DNA of 32,215 bases, taken from positions 1 to 32,215 of the forward strand of contig PMJO01000192.1 of the NCBI GenBank assembly GCA_003158455.1, written 5' to 3'. Below, one piece after another: positions 25,883 to 32,215 of the stretch; within the stretch, counting starts at the first letter, position 1, and every line of letters starts with the position of its first letter. The notes below the pieces were generated by a model. That model was not told the origin of the DNA. It searched no databases and saw only the letters and a program-made list of their open reading frames with translations. Made by a program: the position numbers and the translations under genes. The stretch comes from Myxococcales bacterium. GTDB taxonomy: Bacteria > Myxococcota_A > Polyangia > Fen-1088.

Positions 25883-28800
25883 CTAGAAATCCAGGCCAGC
25901 GGCAGGAATGGTGCAGGAGGTGGCCCAGGTGGTTGTGCTCCACCAATTCAAAGCGAAGGACGTGTTCGTTCCCGCGGCCACGTCGATGACTGTGTAGGGG
26001 GCAGTTTTGGGCGCCGGAAGCGGCATCGCGCTACAAGACTCGATGTTGCTATTGATCTTGATTTGCCGGCCGTCCGAGTTCGAGCAAACCCAGCCACCGA
26101 TGGGATCGCAGGTGACGAAACAAGTGGCCGCGGTGAAACTCCCTGTGTGGTCGTTGCTCGCGTTGCCGAAGAGTACCGTGCAATTCCTCGGTGTAGCAGC
26201 GGACGAAGCGCCTGAACTGGCTGAGCTGCAGGCACCGCCGCCGTTCTGGGCAGCCACCTCATAGTAGTAGGTAGTCCCATTGGTGACATTCGAGTCGACG
26301 TAGCTGGTGCCGGTAGCCCCGGTCTTGATGACCGTAAAGGACCCGGTGGTACCGGTCCTGCGCGAGACAGTGTACGAGGTCGGACTTCCGGTCGATGCGG
26401 TCCACGACACCGTCACCCGCCCAATTCCCGCCGTCGCATTTACGCCGCTGGGAACCCCGGGCGAGCTGCAGGACACAGCCGACACAGCGGGAGTGGAGTT
26501 GGCCGACACACAGGTGCCACTCGCGTTGCAAGAGCTGACGACGTAGTAGTAGGATGTGCCGGCAGTTAGGCCAGTGCCCGGGTCCGTGAAATTGGCTGCG
26601 GTCTTGTTGGTACTCACGGCGGTGAACGGTCCGCTCGCGCTCGTCCCGCGCGACACTGTGTACCCCGTGGCACCGTCTACGGTATTCCACCCAACTGTGA
26701 TGTTGCCATTGCCGTTGTCTGGGGTTGCCGTGACACCGGTCGGGACCGCCGGCGGAGTACAGACTGGCTTGGCGGAAGCCTCGCTTGAAATGGGCGAGGT
26801 GCAAGCGCCATTGCTGGATGTGACTACGTAGTAATACGTTGTCCCATTGGTGACGGCCGTGTCTACAGTACCGGCCGGGTTCGGGCTGGGAACGACGGTA
26901 TTGTAAGGACCGCCGGTGGCTGCGCCGCGTTTCACGGCATACGACAGCGAACCGGCATCCGAAACGGACCAAGTAATGGTGACCTGCTGGTTGCCTGCCA
27001 CGGCGGTGACTCCGGTCGGCGCAGTCAGGCTGCAGGCCTTTACCGGCGTTGCGGAAACCGGGGTAGAGGGGGCGGAAAGGCAGGTTCCATTGCTGGCGCT
27101 GACCACGTAGGAGTAGGTCGTCCCGTTCACCAGCGGCGAGTCTAGGTAGGTGGTAGCTGTCTGACCTGGGATGTCGGTATGGGAATCGGCGCCAGCGGTC
27201 GTGCGCGTGACGGTGTACGAAACCACAGTCCCGGTCGTCGGGGCGGTCCAGGAAAGCGTGACTTGGTCGTCGCCCGGGGTTGCGAGTAAACCCGTCGGCG
27301 CCGCCGGGGGCGTGCACAGCGGCTTGGCCGAAACTTCAGCGGAGGCGGCGGAGGGGCAAGACCCGTTGGCGGTCACGACATAGTAGTAGGTGGTCCCGTC
27401 TGTGAGATTGACATCCGTGAAACCCGTGCTGGTCACCGTAGCGGAGCTGTCGGTGTACGGACCGCCGGGGGTCCGGCTGCGCTGGACCAGATATGAAATC
27501 GCGCCACCCGTCGATGGCGTCCACGCGAGCACGATCTGGCCATCGCCTGGCGTGGCGACGAGACCAGTCGGCACCGACGGCGGCGTGCAGGCCGGGGTGG
27601 CTGACTTTTCTGCGGAAGTGGCTGAGTTGCACGTACCGTTGCTGGCCGTGACCACATAATAATAGGTGGTCCCATTGACGACGGTAGAATCAGTGTAGCT
27701 GGCGGTGGCTGAGGTGCCGACCAAGCCATAGCCGGAGCCCGAGGTCGTGCTGCGCAGAACGCGGTAGGAGACTGCCCCTGCCGACGCGGTCCACGTCAAC
27801 GCTACTGTCCCATTGTTGGGCGTGGCAACCAGGTTGGTCGGCGCGGGCGGCGGCGTGCAAGTCGGGGATGCGGGAGCCTCGTTCGAGTAGACCGAACTGC
27901 ACGTACCGTTGCTGGCCGTGACCACGTAGAAGTAGTTCGTCCCGTTTGAAACATTGATGTCGGTGTAGCTGGTGCCCGTGGTGACCGTAGCCTGGAACAA
28001 GTAGCCGGTCCCGGTCGTGGTGCTACGTGTGACTGTGTACGAGGCGGCGCCAGCGGACGCCGTCCAAGTGAGCAAGACTTGGCCGTTGCTCGCCTGCGCA
28101 GTCAAGGTGGGCGCGGCGGGTGGGACACAGGCACCGGTCGGCGTGACAGAGGTTTCGAGAGAGTTGGCCGACTCGCAGGTTGAGATGGTATTGACGGAAG
28201 ACACGACGTAGTAGTACTTCGTGCCGCCGGTCAGGCCGGTGCTGACGTAGGGAGGGGCGGTCGTGGTGGGCGGCGCGCCCTGTGTCGTATACCCGGATCC
28301 CGAGGTTGGGCTCCGCTTGACGTTGTACCCAGTGGCGCCGGAAACCAGATCCCAGGAGATGGTGGCTTGCTGAGTCCCTGCCACTGCCCCGACATTGGCG
28401 GGCGCCACAGGAAGCGCATATATGACGTTGGCAGGACAGGAAATGCTCGAACCAGTGCAGGTCTCGGCCGGATCGCAATGGTTTGCGTCGGTGGAGGCAC
28501 GGCAGATAGTTGCGGCCGGAGCCACTAGGTCATCCGGACAGTCGGGGCCGGACCCCGAACAGCTCTCGGCCACGTCACAAGGACCTGCGGCCGGGCGACA
28601 GAGCGTGCCCTTGGTCAGGACAGCATCGACTGGACAATCGGGGCTGGAACCCGTGCAACTTTCCGCGATATCGCAGAGACCTGCGGCCGGGCGACACACC
28701 ACGGTTGTGGGCGCGTACTGGTCAGGCGGACACGCGGCGCTGACGCCATCGCAGACCTCATCCACATCGCACGAACCCACGGCCTTACGACAAACCAAAC

Positions 28801-29191
28801 CGGAGGCGAGCGGGCCAACAGCGCCCCAGCAAGGACCGCTGGGCAAATCCGTCGCGACATCGGGCGCAGAATATTGGGCGACATCTTGCGCGGCATCCGG
28901 GGAGGTGCCCTGCGCAGCGTCTTGCACTCGGTCAGGTGCGCGATCGGGCGAGCCGCCCACTTCGGCTCCAGGAACCGAGCCACCGTGTCCGTCGGGACTC
29001 AGGTCGCTGTCTATCTCGCCATCCTGGACGGGCTGCACCTCGGAACCCGCGCTGGCATCGATTGCGGGGTTCTTGCACCCATCATCGCTCCCTTCGCACA
29101 AGACCACGGCGGTGGGCTTGTCCACGTTGACACAGGCCCCTATCCACAGCAGGGAAACCGCGCAAAGAAAGGCCGAAAAGCTGCGCATCAC
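25883..29191 (-). CDS. FN3-repeat lipoprotein with disintegrin-like cysteine repeats
   Basis: A surface lipoprotein of about 1,101 residues. The GTG at 29191 has AGGAGA 8 bases upstream; an ATG at 29188 is next to it. The signal peptide ends in lipobox WIGAC (Cys20), followed by an Asp/Ala/Pro/Ser linker (about 21-118). Residues 121-259 hold four Cys-rich repeats of about 39 residues with the pattern CR-x-A-x-G-x-CD-x-x-E-x-C-x-G-x-S-x-x-CP-x-D, close to the disintegrin domain of animal ADAM proteins. Residues 260-1001 hold eight fibronectin type III domains of about 93 residues, each with a PTGLVAT-like start, a LTWTAS strand and NGTTYYYVV near the end. A C-terminal domain of about 100 residues (1002-1102) has several cysteines and no known family. 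Every FN3 boundary carries a Cys pair 14 or 16 residues apart. An adhesive or structural role is likely. Confidence 0.88.
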   Translation of the reverse strand: MMRSFSAFLCAVSLLWIGACVNVDKPTAVVLCEGSDDGCKNPAIDASAGSEVQPVQDGEIDSDLSPDGHGGSVPGAEVGGSPDRAPDRVQDAAQGTSPDAAQDVAQYSAPDVATDLPSGPCWGAVGPLASGLVCRKAVGSCDVDEVCDGVSAACPPDQYAPTTVVCRPAAGLCDIAESCTGSSPDCPVDAVLTKGTLCRPAAGPCDVAESCSGSGPDCPDDLVAPAATICRASTDANHCDPAETCTGSSISCPANVIYALPVAPANVGAVAGTQQATISWDLVSGATGYNVKRSPTSGSGYTTQGAPPTTTAPPYVSTGLTGGTKYYYVVSSVNTISTCESANSLETSVTPTGACVPPAAPTLTAQASNGQVLLTWTASAGAASYTVTRSTTTGTGYLFQATVTTGTSYTDINVSNGTNYFYVVTASNGTCSSVYSNEAPASPTCTPPPAPTNLVATPNNGTVALTWTASAGAVSYRVLRSTTSGSGYGLVGTSATASYTDSTVVNGTTYYYVVTASNGTCNSATSAEKSATPACTPPSVPTGLVATPGDGQIVLAWTPSTGGAISYLVQRSRTPGGPYTDSSATVTSTGFTDVNLTDGTTYYYVVTANGSCPSAASAEVSAKPLCTPPAAPTGLLATPGDDQVTLSWTAPTTGTVVSYTVTRTTAGADSHTDIPGQTATTYLDSPLVNGTTYSYVVSASNGTCLSAPSTPVSATPVKACSLTAPTGVTAVAGNQQVTITWSVSDAGSLSYAVKRGAATGGPYNTVVPSPNPAGTVDTAVTNGTTYYYVVTSSNGACTSPISSEASAKPVCTPPAVPTGVTATPDNGNGNITVGWNTVDGATGYTVSRGTSASGPFTAVSTNKTAANFTDPGTGLTAGTSYYYVVSSCNASGTCVSANSTPAVSAVSCSSPGVPSGVNATAGIGRVTVSWTASTGSPTSYTVSRRTGTTGSFTVIKTGATGTSYVDSNVTNGTTYYYEVAAQNGGGACSSASSGASSAATPRNCTVLFGNASNDHTGSFTAATCFVTCDPIGGWVCSNSDGRQIKINSNIESCSAMPLPAPKTAPYTVIDVAAGTNTSFALNWWSTTTWATSCTIPAAGLDF
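26189..28414 (-). repeat. Eight FN3-coding repeats, about 278 bp each
   Basis: Tandem coding repeats, most similar over the strand encoding NGTTYYYVV and the linker encoding CTPPxxPTGL. They are clearly diverged from each other, so they are not a recent expansion, but remaining homology could permit unit gain or loss. Confidence 0.85.
28415..28837 (-). repeat. Four disintegrin-like coding repeats
   Basis: Four units of about 115-120 bp encode the CRPAAG-x-CD-x-AE-x-C-x-G-x-S-x-x-CP pattern. The second and third are nearly alike (CRPAAGLCDIAESCTG and CRPAAGPCDVAESCSG), which suggests recent duplication or gene conversion; the outer two are more diverged. Confidence 0.75.
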
Positions 29192-29199
29192 GAGTCACT

Positions 29200-29205
29200 T
29201 CTCCT
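29200..29205 (-). promoter_or_regulatory. Shine-Dalgarno AGGAGA for the FN3 lipoprotein
   Basis: AGGAGA on the minus strand, 8 bases before the GTG at 29191 and 11 before the ATG at 29188. Spacing favours the GTG. Confidence 0.65.
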
Positions 29206-29215
29206 AGTGAGGTTG

Positions 29216-29261
29216 GCGATGCCCGGACATGGGTCACCCTCTATTGTGCGCGGGGCATCGC
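29216..29261. promoter_or_regulatory. 9-bp inverted repeat around the FN3 gene promoter
   Basis: GCGATGCCC (29216-29224) and GGGCATCGC (29253-29261) are perfect reverse complements with 28 bases between, and the -10 box sits between them. Two half-sites for one regulator, or one long operator, are possible. Confidence 0.5.
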
Positions 29262-29272
29262 AGCTGGCACAA
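29243..29272 (-). promoter_or_regulatory. Candidate promoter of the FN3 lipoprotein gene
   Basis: TTGTGC (29267-29272), an 18-bp spacer, and CACAAT (29243-29248) on the minus strand. Transcription would start near 29236 and give a leader of about 45 bases containing the AGGAGA. Confidence 0.5.
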
Positions 29273-29312
29273 GGCTTTTCTTTGCTACGTTCGATGTGGG
29301 CTGCGTCTGAGA

Positions 29313-29336
29313 CGGTTCTTGTCCGAGGGCGAACCG
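29313..29336 (-). terminator. Possible terminator of the ATPase-TPR gene
   Basis: CGGTTC and GAACCG form a 6-bp stem with a 12-base loop, about 34 bases past the stop codon at 29370. No T tract follows. Low support. Confidence 0.2.
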
Positions 29337-29369
29337 CGACTGGGGTGTAGGTAGAGCGACCGGTTGCTC

Positions 29370-31985
29370 CTACAGTTCCGCTGTGCTGACGGCTTCCCCG
29401 TGAATCGCCCGCGTGCGAATCGCTCGCGCACGTTCGCGCAGGTCATCCGCGGTGGCCGCCCTACCCGTCCGTTCCTCATACTCCGCATAGGCGGAGAAGG
29501 CCCGTCCCAACTCCAGCTCCGCGCGCGATTCGCCGAGCACCTCCACCGCCCGATCGAAAACCTCGCGCGGACCACCACGTTCCGATTCCCCTGGCGCGCC
29601 GCGCGAGAGCGCGGTGGCTAGAACACGCAAGGCCGTGCCCACGAGTGGCCCTGCGCCCAGTTTTTCTCCCTCGGCGGCGGCCCGGCTAGCGTGCTCTCGT
29701 GCGCCTACATGGTCTTCGCGGAACAGGCAGATCTCGGCAAGCCCGCGGTCCGCCTCGGCGCAAAGTCGCCGCGCCCCGAACTTCCGCGCGACGTCCCGGG
29801 CCGCTTTCAACTCGGCCTCGGCCTCATCCACTTGGCCAAGCGCCAGATAGCACTCACCTATCTGCAAGGCCACGTGACACTCGTGCAAGCACTCTCCCAT
29901 CTCGCGGGCCACCGCGCGCGCCTGCTCCAGCAGGTTGCGCGCCAGACCCGGATGACCGGCCTCGCGCGCCAAGCTTCCCAGGTCAAGCAGCGAGAAGACG
30001 ATGCCGTGCGGGTCACGCGTGGTCTTGCTGATGAGCAGCGCCTGCTGGAAGCTCTGTTGCGCCCGGCCCAACTCGCCAATCTGCGCCTCCACCAACCCCA
30101 TCCACGACAGGGTGAGGGCTTTCCCGCGCTGGTCGTGCAGTTCCTCGCGGATTGCCAACGCGGCTTGGTGGCAGCGGATGGCTTCGTCCGGTCTTCCGAT
30201 GAGGTAGTTGACCCGGCCGATGTCGTCCAGGCTGGCCGCCACGCCGGGACGGTCGCCCGCCAAATCGAAAAGTAGGTGCGCCATGTCCAAGTGCTGCAGC
30301 GCCAGTCGGTAGTCCCCGAGCGAACGATGGATGCGCCCAATTCGCGAATGCGCCGCTCCCCCTTTGGCCGGCAAGTCCAGCCGCCACGCCACCCTGAGCA
30401 TTTCGCCGAAGTGAGCCAGCGCCTCGCGACCTCTGCCGAGCCGAGCCGCCGCATCACCCAGTTTGTGGCAAACGTCGATCTTGAGGATGGCATCGCCCGC
30501 TCCGAGCAAACGGATACCGTGCAGATACAAAGCCCGCGCCCGCTCATAGCGCCGGTGTCGGCCAGCCGAGTCCCCGGCGACCAAGTAGGCGAGAGCCGCC
30601 CGGCGACGGTCACCGCCCTCGGCATACAGCACCGCCACGTACTCGCGCTGCTCACTCGACGGCGAAGTACCGAGCCTGGCTTCAATCCACTGGGCCGCGA
30701 AACGCCGGCGTTTGGCCAGAATCCGAGGGTCGACCGCGGCTTCGATGAGGGAACGCACAGCCGGTTCGACAAAGGCCCATGCGGTGTCACCACATTCCAC
30801 GATCTTGTCATGGGCTTGCGCAATGAAGCCTCGTTCCTGCAACGACACTGCCAGGCGCTTGGTTTCCTCGATGGAGGGATCAGGTGCAAACACCATGGTC
30901 GGGTCCCAGGGATCGGCACCAATGCGTCCCATGGCCACCACGCCGCCGGTCCAGAACACCGGCCCCATGGCCACCCCACGCCCGAGTAGCTCACGCTCGG
31001 CCGACGACAGGGTGGCCACGCGCGCTTGGGCTGCCGCCTCCGGGCCGAGCGCGATGGGCTCCTGTCCGGCGCGATCCAGGTCGAAAAGCCATGAACTCGC
31101 GGTAGCTGCTACCAGAATGCCGTGCTCGTGATACACGGCCAGGAGTTGCTCGAGCAGGAAGGGATTGCCACCGGACTCGATAGCTGCCCGCTCCGCCAAT
31201 CCGGGCGCCAGCTCCTGGGCTCCGAGCGCGCACTTGATGAACACATCCATCTCCAAGGGCGCCAGCGGCTTCACGTCGATGCGTGCGTGGCTGCCCTCTT
31301 GCTTCATCCACTCGGGCCGGCGCACGAACAACTCGGGCCGAGCCGTGGCCACCACCACGATGGGCGCCTCACCCAGCTCAGCTGACAGACACTGCAACAC
31401 ATCCAGTGATGCGTCGTCAGCCAGGTGAACGTCGTCAACCACCAGGGCCAGTGGGTGATTGCGCGCATCCTCTTCCAGAAAACGTCCCAGAACCGCCCGC
31501 GCCATGTCGAGCTGCCGCTCGGGACGCAAGGCCAGGGACTGGGCCAGAGGGCTTTCCGACATTTCGAATCCCAAAAACTGGCCCAGCAGGCCTGCGACTT
31601 CTGACACGCGGCGGTCCCCGAAGACCGCCTGCAATTCGGCACGAAATGCAGTCTGGACTGCTGTGCCATCCATTTCTGTCGCGATTCCAAATCGTTTTCG
31701 CAGCAATGAGGCGAGCATCGCGAACGATGCTGCCTGGCCGTCTGCGTGCGGCTTGTCGCTGGCAAGAAAGACGCGAAATTCTGCGGCCTTGTCCACGTGC
31801 CTGGCCCATTCCTCGACAAGACGTGTCTTGCCCAACCCGCTCTCACCGATGACCGTCACGAACTGCGGCGCATTGAAGCGAATGGCCCGGCCAAGGGCAG
31901 CATCCAGCGCACGGCGCTCCTGCTCGCGTCCTACGAAACCAAGAACCCGAAAATCCCGCTTCTTGCCGTCTTGCTCAAGGTCCAT
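29370..31985 (-). CDS. STAND-type ATPase with C-terminal TPR domain
   Basis: An 871-residue cytoplasmic signalling or scaffold ATPase. The ATG at 31985 is chosen because AAGGTG lies 2-8 bases upstream and the ATPase domain begins shortly after; the in-frame stretch up to 32156 is Arg/Pro/Gly-rich and looks non-coding. A conserved FVGREQERRAL box (residues 17-27) is followed by Walker A GESGLGKT (47-54), Walker B LALVVDDVH (179-187) and the VVVATARPEL strand (210-219), typical of the AAA_16 ATPase module. Residues from about 500 to 860 are TPRs (ALQHLDMAHLLFDLAGDRPG, AIRCHQAALAIREE, AQQSFQQALLISK). Myxobacteria often attach this module to Ser/Thr kinases, cyclases or LuxR-type DNA-binding domains; none is present here, so an output partner is not evident. 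It is upstream of the FN3 lipoprotein on the same strand, 178 bases away. Confidence 0.86.
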   Translation of the reverse strand: MDLEQDGKKRDFRVLGFVGREQERRALDAALGRAIRFNAPQFVTVIGESGLGKTRLVEEWARHVDKAAEFRVFLASDKPHADGQAASFAMLASLLRKRFGIATEMDGTAVQTAFRAELQAVFGDRRVSEVAGLLGQFLGFEMSESPLAQSLALRPERQLDMARAVLGRFLEEDARNHPLALVVDDVHLADDASLDVLQCLSAELGEAPIVVVATARPELFVRRPEWMKQEGSHARIDVKPLAPLEMDVFIKCALGAQELAPGLAERAAIESGGNPFLLEQLLAVYHEHGILVAATASSWLFDLDRAGQEPIALGPEAAAQARVATLSSAERELLGRGVAMGPVFWTGGVVAMGRIGADPWDPTMVFAPDPSIEETKRLAVSLQERGFIAQAHDKIVECGDTAWAFVEPAVRSLIEAAVDPRILAKRRRFAAQWIEARLGTSPSSEQREYVAVLYAEGGDRRRAALAYLVAGDSAGRHRRYERARALYLHGIRLLGAGDAILKIDVCHKLGDAAARLGRGREALAHFGEMLRVAWRLDLPAKGGAAHSRIGRIHRSLGDYRLALQHLDMAHLLFDLAGDRPGVAASLDDIGRVNYLIGRPDEAIRCHQAALAIREELHDQRGKALTLSWMGLVEAQIGELGRAQQSFQQALLISKTTRDPHGIVFSLLDLGSLAREAGHPGLARNLLEQARAVAREMGECLHECHVALQIGECYLALGQVDEAEAELKAARDVARKFGARRLCAEADRGLAEICLFREDHVGAREHASRAAAEGEKLGAGPLVGTALRVLATALSRGAPGESERGGPREVFDRAVEVLGESRAELELGRAFSAYAEYEERTGRAATADDLRERARAIRTRAIHGEAVSTAEL

Positions 31986-32215
31986 CCCACCTTGATAGAG
32001 GGTTTCCAAAGGAAGGCAAAAAACCCGCCTAATCCGCACACCACCGCGGCCCCGCCGCCGCTTCACGTGCGGCATCAGATCCGCCTCCAGGAGCCGGCCG
32101 ACAAGCCGGCCCGATGACGAAGGCCCTTCGGGCACTCGGACCGACCCACCCTGCACCTGCCTCCGCGGCTTCGCCGCGCCTTCGCCGGCGCGAGCATACC
32201 CCCGTATGTGAGCAC
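31986..32215. other. Gene-free right end with several GC hairpins
   Basis: No convincing gene. Hairpins include GCCGGC-CGACAA-GCCGGC near 32092-32109, CGCGGC-TTC-GCCGCG at 32164-32178 and CATAC-CCCC-GTATG at 32195-32208. It probably holds the promoter region of the ATPase-TPR gene, but no clear -10/-35 pair is visible. The neighbouring gene to the right is cut off. Confidence 0.5.

Noticed and set aside
26189-28414. CRISPR-like or tandem DNA array
   Set aside because: The period is about 278 bp, in frame, and encodes diverged FN3 domains. There are no short identical repeats with unique spacers.
29351-29373. Imperfect palindrome around the stop codon of the ATPase-TPR gene
   Set aside because: GTAGAGCGACC and GGTTGCTCCTAC pair only with a bulge and a G-T mismatch, no T tract follows, and part of it is coding. 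Too weak to call a terminator.
31986-32156. N-terminal extension of the ATPase-TPR gene
   Set aside because: The extra 57 residues are Arg/Gly/Pro-rich, overlap several hairpins and add no domain, whereas the ATG at 31985 has a nearby AAGGTG and begins just before the ATPase domain.
1-32215. Mobile element, prophage, defence island, tRNA or rRNA
   Set aside because: I looked for transposase, integrase, phage structural, restriction and CRISPR protein motifs, for terminal repeats and for cloverleaf signatures, and saw none.

Overview
This GC-rich window looks chromosomal and most likely comes from a myxobacterium or relative (Myxococcota, formerly Deltaproteobacteria). The inference rests on high GC at third codon positions, a crowd of large lipoproteins with Asp/Ala/Gly-rich linkers after the lipobox cysteine, an ATPase-TPR regulator, and a giant TPR protein. 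I see no phage genes, transposases, integrases, CRISPR array, rRNA or tRNA.

Layout, left to right: the 3' end of GTP-type PEP carboxykinase (+); a Pro-tailed lipoprotein (-); an exported protein of unknown function (+); an 11.2-kb gene for a 3,742-residue TPR solenoid (-); a lipoprotein (+); an 838-residue lipoprotein with PKD-like, Big_5-like and jelly-roll-like domains (-); full-length purL (+); a small Cys-containing protein (+); a FadL-like outer-membrane barrel (+); a lipoprotein (-); a DsbD-like thiol transporter without the alpha domain (+); a 1,101-residue lipoprotein with disintegrin-like repeats and eight FN3 domains (-); and a STAND-type ATPase with a TPR tail (-).

Strand changes at 9 of 12 gene junctions. 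Convergent neighbours are only 7 to 54 bases apart and divergent ones share short promoter regions, so most genes are probably transcribed singly. Several lack a Shine-Dalgarno sequence and have a -10-like hexamer 6 to 9 bases before the ATG, which suggests leaderless transcripts. The clearest promoter, TTGACT-N17-TACAAT at 17418-17446, is overlapped by a perfect 16-bp palindrome.

Two housekeeping genes (gluconeogenesis, purine synthesis) are embedded in an envelope-oriented accessory set: five lipoproteins or exported proteins, a porin-like barrel and a periplasmic thiol-redox protein beside a cysteine-patterned surface protein. The parts least explained by known biology are the giant TPR solenoid, whose internal register of about 76.5 residues holds over at least 1,600 residues, and the FN3 lipoprotein, which has a cysteine pair at exactly 14- or 16-residue spacing at every domain junction.
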